This document shows, piece after piece, positions 24,162 to 34,306 of a stretch of DNA of 64,000 bases (position 1 is its first letter; each line of letters opens with the position of its first letter). A model generated the notes under the pieces. It saw only the letters and a list, made by a program, of their open reading frames with translations. It was not told the origin of the DNA and made no database searches. The DNA comes from Hemileia vastatrix (Eukaryota; Basidiomycota; Pucciniomycetes; Pucciniales; Zaghouaniaceae). The DNA lies in the NCBI GenBank assembly GCA_030280995.1, contig JASXTE010000016.1, positions 10,956,001-11,020,000 on the forward strand, in the 5' to 3' direction. Position numbers and translations under genes: made by a program.

Positions 24162-24637
24162 ATGGAAGAAGTGGAAATCCTAGTAGATACAACTCAGGAT
24201 CAGAAGCCTGTGATAAACCCACCAGAAGAACTTCCAAAAGGCTTCAGAATAAAAAAGATGCCATTTCCTCAACAGGTAAAGAATCTTTCAACTCACATAA
24301 AGGAGCTAAGGACAGAAAACTTGAGACTAAAGGCAAGGGTAGATGCTCTGGAAGAAAAGGTGAGAAGGATAGATACCTTTCTTCAAGAGAAGAAGAAACC
24401 TTTTCCTCCTAGGGATCAACAACAATTGGCTCCCCAGTCACAAGAGAAGGTGGAAGTGTCCAAGTGGCAGTGGGACTGGTTAAACACTCAGTGGGACTAC
24501 CTGTCTCAAAATCAGAATCAGTTACCTAGGCAGGTCCATCAAGACCCAGCAAGGTCAACCCCACACCTCCTCATCCCTATCAAGGAGGCAAAAGAAGAAG
24601 AAAGCCCAATATGGTCATACCCAGCAAACCTTGGTAA
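24162..24637 (+). CDS. Overlapping second-frame ORF in gag of B
   Basis: The second frame starts MEEVEILVDTTQDQKPVINP and has the conserved ELPKGFRIKKMPFPQQVKNL, the coiled coil STHIKELRTENLRLKARVDA then LEEKVRRIDTFLQEKKKPF, and the Trp core VEVSKWQWDWLNTQWDYLSQ. A one-base shift near 24525 moves the tail (AGPSRPSKVNPTPPHPYQGG, KRRRKPNMVIPSKPW) into another frame, ending at TGG TAA (632-637). In this copy the second frame is cleaner than the gag frame, which has a stop at 24412. The function is unknown. In these elements the same region would give a small basic coiled-coil protein beside Gag. Confidence 0.5.
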
Positions 24638-24691
24638 GCCCCTCTATTGATTCTCAAGTGCCATCTCTTGTAGCTGATTCTGTTCCTTCAG
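24634..24691 (+). other. 58-nt intron-like block in gag of B
   Basis: Donor TTG|GTAAGCCC at 24634, branch-like AGCTGATT, acceptor GTTCCTTCAG|G at 24691. Exactly 58 nt. The donor has GTAAGC instead of GTAAGT. If spliced, gag stops after 9 codons. Confidence 0.5.
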
Positions 24692-25135
24692 GTAAATCTG
24701 AGAGGGAAGAAGAAACCTTGAGGCCAGTAGAGGCTTGGAGCAGTAGACAAATAACTCATGTATCTAATCCATTACTTTTAATTGCTACCTCAATGATTAA
24801 CCCTGATATGGCTGTAATTGATGAAACTCTTGACCCTGAGTTCTATGAGAGTCTGGAAAGTTACTCAGTTTCCTTATTGAGAAACACTCCAGATTAGCAA
24901 AGATTAATGATGAGTACTTGAGAGATATTATTGCCAAAAAACGCCATATAATGAACAACATGCAATTAACTCAGAGATATAATAGTTTGTTAACTGATCA
25001 GGGCTATCAAGCATTAAGAAGTGAATCACAGAGAGTCTCTGATGAATTGTCTCATTACAAAGCAACCCATGAAAAGAAAGTTGCTTTATGGCAAAATATA
25101 AAAAATGATTTGTCTAAACTGAAAGATACTGTATC

Positions 25136-26272
25136 TGTCAGTCAGTTGTCTAGAAGAAGGTAAGAAAAAGAGGAGAAAAGGAGGAGAGAAGGAGGAGGAC
25201 AAGGGAAAAATAAAAGAAATAAATTACAATAATATATTTAATTTATTTAAGAGGGAAACAACGGCGAGCAACTTTGAGAGATGACAAAAACTTAGAATTT
25301 ATTAATAATAATATTATTTAATGTAAGGGTTCTGCACGGCAAACACTTTTAATTACTATCAGACTTAAAGCAACCTTTAATTTGTTATATAGACTTTCAA
25401 TTAGAATTGTATTACTAATAAAAAAAATATAAACGTAGTAAAATAGTATTTAATTTGTTGAGTGTATAATAAGTGATGATGCTACAGGGGATTATCCAAG
25501 GCCCTTTTATAGGCAATGGGTCCTCTGAAGCGCCCCTATATTTGTAAATACAATAGTTAGAATAGATTAAAACAAATATATCAAAGAGTAAATGAAACAT
25601 AACAATGTAGAGAAAAACATGAAACAAATAATTAAAACCCCAATTAAGAATCCAATTTCCCCGCCATTAATTCCCAAATCAGTAAGTAATAATAGTGAAT
25701 AACTAAACAAGATTGGAACATAGGAACTATGAGAAAAATAATTCCAAACAGATGGTACAGTCTGATTTAAGGATATTTTAAGTGAAACAAAAAAATACTT
25801 TGACGCAACAAAACATGTAATTAATCTCAATTTAGTATAAATTAATTAATTGGTTTTTCCTGACACAATTAAGGGTCAAAAGAAGCGTCATTAATTATTG
25901 TTTAGTATTATATGAAAGGTGTTATTTAATATATAAATTTAAATAATTAATTTAAATATATTATAAGTCAATTTTACACTTATAATTATAATATATGTTT
26001 TTCAATTAATTAAATATAAATTTATAATTATTAAATACATAAAAATGCGCCATTATTTGTAGAATATATTATATTATGTTCAATTTAACTGTATATAAAA
26101 ATTTATATAACCAATAAATTTAATGTAACACTTGTACATAATAAAATACTTATATAATTTTATTATGCAATAAAATATTAAGTTATATTCATTAAATACA
26201 ATTCTTACCAACTCTTTCAGGTTTTATAAGTTACATATCATTTACTTGACTCCTGGAATAGCCTGGCTGACA
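25136..26272 (-). repeat. 3' LTR of chromovirus A
   Basis: 1137 bp. In element sense it is preceded by the purine tract AGAGTGAGGGAG (plus strand 26273-26284). It contains the inverted copy of the promoter block shared with C (CTTTTATA at 25504-25511). Confidence 0.9.
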
Positions 26273-26306
26273 CTCCCTCACTCTAAAAAAAACAATAAAA
26301 AAAATG

Positions 26307-29300
26307 CTAAGATTTTTTCTTTTTGTATTTTTTCAACAGAGTAGGCAGATTTGAAATTTCCTTGCCAGGTATCCATGCATCATGTTCAGATGATTTGTTC
26401 TTATATCTCAATAAATATTTAGTACCTCTTTCAGAAATGATAATTCTATCATTGAGAATTTTATCAATTTCTGCTGTTTCTGTGACTTCCTGAGGGTTCT
26501 TCTTAGGTCTTCCTCTTCTTTTTGGAAATAAGTCACTGTTTGAAGTATAAGGCTTAAGCAAAGAAATGGGAGAAACAGGATGTTTCCTATCATATGGAGA
26601 ATACAATACAACTTCTACTGCATTATCACCAACCATTCTTTTAACAACAAATGGTCCTACAAAAGGATCTTTTAATTTGTGGTTACCTTGTAAATTGAAA
26701 TGGACAGTAGAGATCAACACTTCATCACCCTTGTTAAATGTGTATTCTTTATGGGATTTATCCCATCTTTTCTTTTCATATTCAAATGCTTTATCAATAC
26801 AACTCTGAGCATGTTTTCTGCATAGCTGTTGCATTTGCATAAAAGATTTTACACCAGGGTGTAGTTCCAAATTAGGTAATTTATTATTGAGAATCTGAGC
26901 AGGAGTGTTTGGGACATAACCTAACCAAAGCTCAAAAGGCTTTTTCTCAGTGACAGAATGAACAGTGCTATTATATGCAAATTCAAGACCAGGCAAAAGA
27001 GTGACCCAATCATGAGTAAATCTGTCATTGTCTTTATATTCTAAACCAAAGGCACAATACCTTCTAATCATATCTTCCAGAGTTTGAATCATTCTTTCAG
27101 CTAGACCATCAGTCTGATTATGGTGAGCTGTAGACAATTTTAACTCACAGCCACAAATATCCATCAAAGAGGTCCAAAACTCAGAAGTGAATTTTGGATC
27201 CCTATCAGAGATAATGGCTTTTGGAAAACCAATAATATTAAACATGTAAGACCACCATAAGAAAGCTAATTCTTTGGTGGATACATCTTTGTGGGTTGGA
27301 ATAAATTTGCACATTTTTGTGAATCTATCAACTATTACCCAACAAGAGTTAAAGCTGTCTCTACCTGCAACAGGAAGACCAGTGTCAAAATCCATATTAA
27401 TGATTTGCCAGGGAGCACTAGGTGCTTCAATATGTTGTAATAACCCTGCTCTCTTACCTGTTAATCTTTTAGATTTTTGGCAGGAATCACAAGATTCAAC
27501 ATATAATTTTGTGTCTTCAGACATATTAGCCCACCATGCAGTGTTTTTGATTCTAATCAATGTTTTTTCAAGATCAAAATGACCAGCTAATATGTCATCA
27601 TGACAAAGTTTGAGGATAGTTTCTTTCATTGAAGGAGGAATTACAATTACATTGGTAAGCTTCCTTCTATAATATATATAACCATCTTCAATAGAGAACT
27701 TTCCTTTATTTAAAGCATTTTGGTACTTTGCAGGAAGAGTTTTTATTAATGCTTGAATTGAAGCATTCTTAGGATCATTTAAGATAGTAACCAATTTATT
27801 TAAGTCAGAATCTTTATCATATGAATCCAGTATTAACTGTAATAACTCCTCTTCCATATCAACTATAAATATACCATGGATATGAGCAGTATCATCCTCA
27901 GGTACATAAGCAGGATTTGAGTCATTATTTGGCAGAGGCAATCTGGAGAGCATATCAACATTAGAGTGAACATTTCCAGCTCTATGGATAATTGTCATCC
28001 TTCCTCTGTATTCTTGAACAGCAAGTTGCCACCTGAACATATGTCTGTTAGGTGTCTTGAGGTTTAAGAGAGACTTCACAGCACTACAGTCAGTTACCAA
28101 CTCAAATTTTTGGTCATCCAAATAGTAATGAAGTTTCTCAAGAGCCCAAACAACTGCTAAGCACTCCAATTGAGTGGCACCATATTTCAATTCACTATTT
28201 CTTAAGGTTCTTGAAATATAACAAATTACAACCTCTGAGAATTTATCATTAATAATTTGCTTTTGGTGAAGGGCAGCACCCAGACCAATAAAGCTAGCAT
28301 CTGTATAAAGGACAAATGGCTTGTTAAAATCTGGAAGAGCTAATATAGGGTCTGTCATTAAGGAACTTTTTAATGTATCAAAAGCTTTTTGACAGTCATT
28401 ATTCCAGAGAAAAGCAACATCATTTCTGGTCAGTTTTGTAAGAGGCAAGGCTATGACCTGATAATTTTTAGTATATTGTCTATAATAGCCACACATACCC
28501 AAAAAACTTTGGATTTCTCTTACAGAAGTTGGTGCTTTCACATTTTGAATGGAAGCAACTTTATAATGGTCTACACAAATTTGTAAGCCTGACACAACAT
28601 GGCCAAGGACTTTCAAAGATTGAAAACCAAATTTACACTTTTTTAAAGATAAGGTCATATTGATTTCATCCATTTTTTTGAAAACTCTATTCAAGTGAAT
28701 CATATGTTCATCAAAAGTTTTAGAAAAAACAATAATATCATCAATATAAACCATGAGCCAACCTTCAATAATTTCTTGATGGAAAGTGTTATCCATGACT
28801 TTCTGGAAAACTGAAGGAGCATTTTTAGGGCCAAATGGCATCCCAACATACTTATATATTCCCATATGAGTAGCAATAAGCAAAAAATTTTGAGAATTTT
28901 TCTCAACTGGAACTTGATGATAGCCTTTATTACCATCCAGACAACTAATAAATTTTGCACCTTGCAAGGTAGCATGTATTGAATTAATTCTGGGTAAAGG
29001 ATAAATATCATCAACAGTATAAGTATTTAAAGCTCTGTAATCTCCACATAATCTAGCTTTATCTTTTTCATAAGAAATCAAGACTGGGGAGATGACACAA
29101 TATTTAGGGGTGACATCCACTTTCTCAATGATATTCATTTTCAATAATTTTTCAATATTATCTTCAATATCTTTTCTTTTTGATGGAGAAGCAGGATATG
29201 GTTTTTTCTTAAGGGTAGGAGGAATATCACTCAAATTACAGGATAAGATAATTTTCATTTCTTCCTGAACAATTCCCAAGACATGAGAACCATGAGCAAA

Positions 29301-32300
29301 AGCCATAGGGAAAGAGGTAATAGAGGCAACAATAGAATCTTTTTGTTCACTAGTCAACTGATCACCAAAAGAAGCAGTATTTATCTCATGTAATAAATCA
29401 TCCATTTCAATTGTTGTTCTACCTTTACACTGGATCAGTGAGTTACAAGATTTCAACAAATGCCCAGAAGTTCTAGGAGAGGAAATTTTGAATTTCCTTT
29501 TCCCATTCATTCCTAAGGTAAAGCAATTATTTTCTGGGTCCAGTTTCACACCAAACATGGTTAAAATATCATTTCCCATAATAAACCAATTGCTTAAATT
29601 ATCATTTTTCATGACAAAAAACTCACAAACAGCTCTGAAAAAACCACCATTATATTTGAAGAATACAGAGGTTTTGTATTTGCCAATAGGAAATAAGGTA
29701 GAACCATACCCTCTCCATTTTTCAGAAGTTATAGGTAATAATTTACTCAAATATTCCTTATCCACTGAAGCCAAAGCTTTTTCAGATACTACACTTCCTC
29801 CAGCACCAGAATCAAGAACTACATCAACATTTTTACCATTAATGATAACAGGTGCCTTTAAAGGGGATATAGGAATAGAATTGTTAGTAATATCTCTAAT
29901 TATCTCAGCATTTTCTACTGAAGATAAATTCAATACACAATCTTCAGATATATTATTTAAATAATGGACATCATGTTCCAACATTAAAACATCTTTAACA
30001 GATTCATTGTCATAGGAGATATTACTTTCACATTCACTGGAAGAATTATTGACATCAAGTTCAACTTCATCAGTGTCTTCATTATGTTCAACAAGATGAA
30101 TTTTCTTGTCACAAACATGACCCTTCTGCCACGGTTTGTTACACTTATAACAAGTATTTGTTGCATATTTTTTAGGTGCAACTGGGGCAGAGGGTTTACC
30201 AGATTTTTCTGGGAGCTTTGTAGAAGTTTTATTCTGATCATTATAAGATTTACTAAGGTAATTCTTTGGTTCATATCTATGGTTGAGAAGTACTTCATTA
30301 CAGATATTAATGAAAGAAGAATTTTCCCTTACATGCTCAGTTCTAGCAACAATCAAATCCCTAAGAGAATTTGGTAATTTATACAAGATTTTATCTCTCC
30401 AAATATCATAATCCAACTTTGGATCAATTGCTCTAAGGATTTTAGTTATTTTCATCAGAAAAACAATGGGCTTTTCAACAGAGGAGGATACATATCTAGT
30501 ATTCTCATACAGTCTCTGTTGAGCTAACCTGAATTTTGAACCACCAAACTGATTCTCAATCAAGGATTTCCAATCATTCCATGTATAATGATTGTTATCT
30601 AAAAGGACAGATTCATACCACATCAAGGCTACATTGGAAAATAAAGAAATTAGCTTAGAAACAATTTCCTCATCAGGTAGTTTATAAGATCTCTTTAAAT
30701 TATCAATTCTTTGGATAAAGTGTTGCCAATCAGAGGAAGAATCACCATCAAAGGTAGGATATTGGTCTAACTTAGGCCAATTTTTCTGACTACTGGGATG
30801 GTCCACTTTTTGGTTTGAATTATTTATTATTAATAATTCCTGAAGTTTAGCCAGGTGTTCAGAAATTTCATTATTTACAGAAACAGCTGGTGCATGACCA
30901 TCACAAGATTTTTTTCTAGTAGCAAAAGATTTTACAGACTCATTGTCAGTTTGTTTAATGGTTGAAATATGAGGAAGAAAGGATGAACTTCGCTCAGGTT
31001 TTTTCCCTTTATTTTTATGCAGCTGATTTACAGAAATCTCATTTAATTCATTATTGATGGTTAAGGTTGAGAACTTTTCCTGTAGGTCAGACACATAGTT
31101 TCTTATTCTTGGAATTTCAGACATCTGGTCATTTACTTTTGCAAGAGATAGAACATTTCTGTCCTCAGAAACTGAGTGTTTGGTACTTAGTGCATGGAAA
31201 TCATTTTTTAGCTTCTTAAGCTCATTTTGCAGAGATTTTATTTCATTCTTGAATGAATAATTTTCCTCAATAAGGGGTTTCAATTCACTCAAGGTCTTAT
31301 GTAGACTGATATTTCTATCTGAGATAGCTCTATGGTCACTTCTTATTTGTTTTTGTTGACTAAGAACAATATTCAAGGTTTCTTTGATTTTTAAATAAGC
31401 TGTATCTTGTACAGAAGAACTCACTTTACATTGCAAGTGTAAATTATTTAATCTATCATTTTCATGGATTAACACATCTCTCACATGTTTGTCTTTCACA
31501 ATATTAAAATCAAGGGTATCTTTCAATATTTCCTCAGAAGTTTTTTCAATTAAGGTATAGATTTCAGGGGGAACAGAATCATTTTTAATTGCAAGAGAAG
31601 GATTAATTAAAGATGTAGAAGTTAAATGTAAAGGTTCATCAAATGACAATTTGCTAATTACATTAATAGGGCTACTAGTTACAGGAAGCTGTCTTTTAAC
31701 AGGTTTAACTGTTCTTTCACCATGTTCAATAATATTACCTGCAGAAGAGGATTTATTAGAAAAAATACCCAAGTGACTATCAACCAAATTACTTACCATG
31801 GCAGAGGAGGAAACTTCCCCTGGGACTGGGTTTGGGATTGTGCTTGGGCCTTCTTTCTCCTGCCTTGTTGGTAGGGATGAGGAGGTGGATGGAAATTGGG
31901 TGTTCTGGATGGGCCAGGATGATGATGAGGAGGGTGTTGCACATTCTGTTGGTAGTGACTCATTAGATAATCCCATTTCCATTGCTCTACTTCCATAGTA
32001 TTTGGATTTTGGATGGTTGAGCTGGGTGGCTGTGAAGGTTGAGCCTGAAACTGAGGCTGATTGGGAGGCAACTGAGGAGGGGCCTGGGCCTGAATCTGGT
32101 TCCTGAGTTCTTGGACCTGATCCCACAAGGTGTCTACCTTTGCTTTGTACGTCATATTTTCTGTCTTTAACTCTTTTATATGACTGGATAGGTTGCTGAT
32201 TTGTTGTGGCAGAGGAAGCTTTTTTATTTTGAAGCCTTTTGGAAGACCTTCTTGAGGCACTAGAGGCTTTACTTCCTTCTGTGGTACTGGGGGAAGGGGG

Positions 32301-32474
32301 TTTGGTTTGTTTGCATTTCCTGTCATTTCCACATCCTGCAGTATGTGAATTCTTTGTGTTAGTATAAGATTTTTTATGACCAACTTTAGAAGAACTTATA
32401 GTGTCAGCATCATAGTCAATTTCTATTTCATCCACTTGAATGTTATCCATTTTTTCTGCCAAATTGTTGGACAT
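26307..32474 (-). CDS. Gag-Pol polyprotein of chromovirus A, 2055 aa
   Basis: A single frame encodes all proteins for reverse transcription and integration. Approximate residues: 1-230 basic, Ser/Pro-rich region that is also open in a second frame; 330-480 coiled coil; 560-720 CA-like domain (NWPKLDQYPTFDGDSSSDW ... FGGSKFRLAQQR); 774-788 knuckle CYKCNKPWQKGHVC; 886 protease DSGAGGSVVSE; 1080-1290 RT with VYIDDIIVFSK at 1241; 1385-1500 RNase H (YTDASFIGLGAAL); 1620-1850 integrase with CHDDILAGHF and CDSCQKSK zinc ligands and D, D, E residues in INMDF, SDRDPKF and AERMIQTLE; about 1940 GPF-type GPY/F module; 1995-2050 chromodomain. The start is ATG 32474, one base after a predicted leader splice acceptor. 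Three otherwise conserved positions differ from B, C and D (see findings), so activity is uncertain despite the open frame. Confidence 0.95.
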   Translation of the reverse strand: MSNNLAEKMDNIQVDEIEIDYDADTISSSKVGHKKSYTNTKNSHTAGCGNDRKCKQTKPPSPSTTEGSKASSASRRSSKRLQNKKASSATTNQQPIQSYKRVKDRKYDVQSKGRHLVGSGPRTQEPDSGPGPSSVASQSASVSGSTFTATQLNHPKSKYYGSRAMEMGLSNESLPTECATPSSSSSWPIQNTQFPSTSSSLPTRQEKEGPSTIPNPVPGEVSSSAMVSNLVDSHLGIFSNKSSSAGNIIEHGERTVKPVKRQLPVTSSPINVISKLSFDEPLHLTSTSLINPSLAIKNDSVPPEIYTLIEKTSEEILKDTLDFNIVKDKHVRDVLIHENDRLNNLHLQCKVSSSVQDTAYLKIKETLNIVLSQQKQIRSDHRAISDRNISLHKTLSELKPLIEENYSFKNEIKSLQNELKKLKNDFHALSTKHSVSEDRNVLSLAKVNDQMSEIPRIRNYVSDLQEKFSTLTINNELNEISVNQLHKNKGKKPERSSSFLPHISTIKQTDNESVKSFATRKKSCDGHAPAVSVNNEISEHLAKLQELLIINNSNQKVDHPSSQKNWPKLDQYPTFDGDSSSDWQHFIQRIDNLKRSYKLPDEEIVSKLISLFSNVALMWYESVLLDNNHYTWNDWKSLIENQFGGSKFRLAQQRLYENTRYVSSSVEKPIVFLMKITKILRAIDPKLDYDIWRDKILYKLPNSLRDLIVARTEHVRENSSFINICNEVLLNHRYEPKNYLSKSYNDQNKTSTKLPEKSGKPSAPVAPKKYATNTCYKCNKPWQKGHVCDKKIHLVEHNEDTDEVELDVNNSSSECESNISYDNESVKDVLMLEHDVHYLNNISEDCVLNLSSVENAEIIRDITNNSIPISPLKAPVIINGKNVDVVLDSGAGGSVVSEKALASVDKEYLSKLLPITSEKWRGYGSTLFPIGKYKTSVFFKYNGGFFRAVCEFFVMKNDNLSNWFIMGNDILTMFGVKLDPENNCFTLGMNGKRKFKISSPRTSGHLLKSCNSLIQCKGRTTIEMDDLLHEINTASFGDQLTSEQKDSIVASITSFPMAFAHGSHVLGIVQEEMKIILSCNLSDIPPTLKKKPYPASPSKRKDIEDNIEKLLKMNIIEKVDVTPKYCVISPVLISYEKDKARLCGDYRALNTYTVDDIYPLPRINSIHATLQGAKFISCLDGNKGYHQVPVEKNSQNFLLIATHMGIYKYVGMPFGPKNAPSVFQKVMDNTFHQEIIEGWLMVYIDDIIVFSKTFDEHMIHLNRVFKKMDEINMTLSLKKCKFGFQSLKVLGHVVSGLQICVDHYKVASIQNVKAPTSVREIQSFLGMCGYYRQYTKNYQVIALPLTKLTRNDVAFLWNNDCQKAFDTLKSSLMTDPILALPDFNKPFVLYTDASFIGLGAALHQKQIINDKFSEVVICYISRTLRNSELKYGATQLECLAVVWALEKLHYYLDDQKFELVTDCSAVKSLLNLKTPNRHMFRWQLAVQEYRGRMTIIHRAGNVHSNVDMLSRLPLPNNDSNPAYVPEDDTAHIHGIFIVDMEEELLQLILDSYDKDSDLNKLVTILNDPKNASIQALIKTLPAKYQNALNKGKFSIEDGYIYYRRKLTNVIVIPPSMKETILKLCHDDILAGHFDLEKTLIRIKNTAWWANMSEDTKLYVESCDSCQKSKRLTGKRAGLLQHIEAPSAPWQIINMDFDTGLPVAGRDSFNSCWVIVDRFTKMCKFIPTHKDVSTKELAFLWWSYMFNIIGFPKAIISDRDPKFTSEFWTSLMDICGCELKLSTAHHNQTDGLAERMIQTLEDMIRRYCAFGLEYKDNDRFTHDWVTLLPGLEFAYNSTVHSVTEKKPFELWLGYVPNTPAQILNNKLPNLELHPGVKSFMQMQQLCRKHAQSCIDKAFEYEKKRWDKSHKEYTFNKGDEVLISTVHFNLQGNHKLKDPFVGPFVVKRMVGDNAVEVVLYSPYDRKHPVSPISLLKPYTSNSDLFPKRRGRPKKNPQEVTETAEIDKILNDRIIISERGTKYLLRYKNKSSEHDAWIPGKEISNLPTLLKKYKKKKS
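31739..31796 (-). other. 58-nt intron-like block in gag of A
   Basis: Element sense: donor ATG|GTAAGTAATT at 31796, branch-like TTCTAATAAA, acceptor CTTCTGCAG|G at 31739. Retained, Gag-Pol reads through it. Spliced, the frame stops after 19 codons, while the overlapping frame still ends TGG TAA. Confidence 0.6.
31793..32383 (-). CDS. Overlapping second-frame ORF of A, 196 aa
   Basis: Completely inside the start of Gag-Pol but in another frame, and uninterrupted for 196 codons. In order: a variable start; GLPKGFKIKKLPLPQQISNL; the coiled coil SSHIKELKTENMTYKAKVDT then LWDQVQELRNQIQ; a Pro/Gln linker; VEQWKWDYLMSHYQQNVQ; HHPGPSRTPNFHPPPHPYQQ; a basic Gln tail ending KFPPLPW-TAA. Corresponding segments exist in B, C and D in the same relative frame, with residues conserved where the Gag frame varies and the other way round. 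The first ATG (32383) may not be the real start; a downstream ATG lies at MTGNANKPNPLPP. It could be made by leaky scanning or alternative splicing. No known family is recognised. Confidence 0.6.
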   Translation of the reverse strand: MVIKNLILTQRIHILQDVEMTGNANKPNPLPPVPQKEVKPLVPQEGLPKGFKIKKLPLPQQISNLSSHIKELKTENMTYKAKVDTLWDQVQELRNQIQAQAPPQLPPNQPQFQAQPSQPPSSTIQNPNTMEVEQWKWDYLMSHYQQNVQHPPHHHPGPSRTPNFHPPPHPYQQGRRKKAQAQSQTQSQGKFPPLPW

Positions 32475-32475
32475 A

Positions 32476-32897
32476 CTAGTGGGAAGATTTTAATTTACTT
32501 CTTATTTATTAAAAAAAATAATAAAAGTTAGTAAATAATTGCTCCAAATAATAAAAAAAAATTTTATTAATTAAATTATAGAAAAAAAAAATTTTCAATA
32601 TAAAGTAATAATTATAAAAAATTAATTTTTGAAAAAAATGGATTGCAAGGTTAAATTGGGAATAACAATCAAGTTAATTCAACCAATTAATTACCAATAT
32701 TAAATATGGCAATATATTTGGGACTAAGCACAATGTACTTTTAAGTCAACCAAAATTAACAATAATTAATAAAAAAAAATTAAATTAATAATTCAATTTG
32801 TATTAATAAAAAATGTTAATTCTTCTAGGAATAAGAGGATTTAACACTCTATAATGGTCAACTAGGAAAAAAAAATATTTAATAATTGAACACTTAC
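32476..32897 (-). other. Leader intron of A
   Basis: Donor GAGT|GTAAGTG at 32897, acceptor TTCCCACTAG at 32476, one base before the gag ATG. 422 nt, close to the 429 nt of C. It contains the TTGACCATTATAGAG ... TTATTCCTAG-type repeats. Predicted. Confidence 0.5.
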
Positions 32898-33144
32898 ACT
32901 CAGTGAATCAGCAATTAAGCCACAATCACTGTTATTGCAGTAAAAATATAGTAATATGAGTGAGAGGTGCAAAGGTGAACTTACTATAGTGATCAAAAAA
33001 TCACTTCAAAATAATATAAAAATTAATATAATATAAACCTAAGAAATTGAACCCAAGTTCGAAACACGGTCGCGGAAAAAGTTTCTTTTTTGCTAGGTGG
33101 TCCGTGCGTTTTGTTGTTCGTCGCCAGGCTCAATCGTCGTCGTC

Positions 33145-33161
33145 GTTTGGAAAGGCCCTCA
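33145..33161 (-). other. Primer-binding-site candidate of A
   Basis: TGAGGGCCTTTCCAAAC in element sense, two bases after the 5' LTR. The third base is A where a tRNA-CCA pairing site needs G, so the primer or the first pairing base is in doubt. Confidence 0.35.
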
Positions 33162-33163
33162 GT

Positions 33164-34301
33164 TGTCGGTCAGTCGTCTAGAAGAAGGTAAGAAAAAGAG
33201 GAGAAAAGGAGGAGAGAAGGAGGAGGAAAAGGGAAAAATAAAAGAAATAAATTACAATAATATATTTAATTTATTTAAGAGGGAAACAACGGCGAGCAAC
33301 TTTGAGAGATGACAAAAACTTAGAATTTATTAAAAATAATACTATTTAATGTAAGGGTTCTGCGCGGCAAACACTTTTAATTACTATCAGACTTAAAGCA
33401 ACCTTTAATTTGTTATATAGACTTTCAATTAGAATTGTATTACTAATAAAAAAAATATAAACGTAGTAAAATAGTATTTAATTTGTTGAGTGTATAATAA
33501 GTGATGATGCTACAGGGGATTATCCAAGGTCCTTTTATAGGCAATGGGTCCTCTGAAGCGCCCCTATGTTTGTAAATACAATTGTTAGAATAGAATAAAA
33601 CAAATATATCAAAGAGTAAATGAAACATAACAATGTAGAGAAAAACATGAAACAAATAATTAAAACCCCAATTAAGAATCCAATTTCCCCGCCATTAATT
33701 CCCAAATCAGTAAGTAAAAATAGTGAATAACTAAACAAGATTGGAACATAGGAACTATGAGAAAAATAATTCCAAACAGATGGTACAGTCTGATTTAAGG
33801 ATATTTTAAGTGAAACAAAAAAAATACTTTGACACAACAAAACATGTAATTAATCTCAATTTAGTATAAATTAATTAATTGGTTTTTCCTGACACAATTA
33901 AGGGTCAAAAGAAGCATCATTAATTATTGTTTAGTATTATATGAAAGGTGTTATTTAATATATAAATTTAAATAATTAATTTAAATATATTATAAGTCAA
34001 TTTTACACTTATAATTATAATATATGTTTTTCAATTAATTAAATATAAATTTATAATAATTAAATACATAAAAATGCGCCATTATTTGTAGAATATATTA
34101 TATTATGTTCAATTTAACTGTATATAAAAATTTATATAACCAATAAATTTAATGTAACACTTGTATATAATAAAATACTTATATAATTTTATTATGCAAT
34201 AAAATATTAAGTTATATTCATTAAATACAATTCTTACCCACTCTTTCAGGTTTTATAAGTTACATATCATTTACTGGACTCCTGGAATAGCCTGGCTGAC
34301 A
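33164..34301 (-). repeat. 5' LTR of chromovirus A
   Basis: 1138 bp, partner of 25136-26272. The TATAAAAG box in element sense is at plus-strand 33532-33539, next to the GGCGCTTCAGAGGACCC block shared with C. Confidence 0.9.
33532..33539 (-). promoter_or_regulatory. Predicted TATA box, 5' LTR of A
   Basis: CTTTTATA on the plus strand (TATAAAAG in element sense), conserved in both A LTRs and both C LTRs. Confidence 0.6.
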
Positions 34302-34306
34302 GTATC

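Larger units (their letters stand above)
24023..25135 (+). pseudogene. Chromovirus B gag, N-terminal part (cut by element A)
   Basis: Starts MTDQSGSAAREEELDLIDYD, as in D. It has the basic SKRLQNKKDAISSTGKESF block, then a stop at 24412 and a frame change near 24525. It continues LVSPSIDSQVPSLVADSVPS through the 58-nt block, and LLLIATSMINPDMAVIDETL to a TAG at about 24897. The next piece (24918-25135) is a coiled coil (YNSLLTDQGYQALRSESQRV) that is cut in mid-frame by element A after GTATC (25131-25135). The rest follows at 34307. Non-functional. Confidence 0.85.
25136..34301 (-). mobile_element. Chromovirus A (Ty3/Gypsy), intact ORF, nested in B
   Basis: LTRs 25136-26272 and 33164-34301 start TGTC(A/G)GTCAG and end GCCTGGCTGACA on the plus strand. 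The TSD GTATC lies at 25131-25135 and 34302-34306. By eye the 1.14-kb LTRs differ at roughly 17 sites (about 1.5%), the least of the pairs here. It sits in the gag of B, in the opposite orientation. With an uninterrupted 2055-codon ORF it is the youngest and the only potentially autonomous element in the window. Confidence 0.95.

Noticed and set aside
25415..25830. ORFs repeated at 33443-33840
   Set aside because: Same reason: inside both LTRs of A, AT-rich and unconserved in C.
33050..33075. Possible tRNA T-arm (GTTCGAAACACGG) in the A leader
   Set aside because: No acceptor, anticodon or D arm could be built around it, and the other leaders do not keep the sequence.
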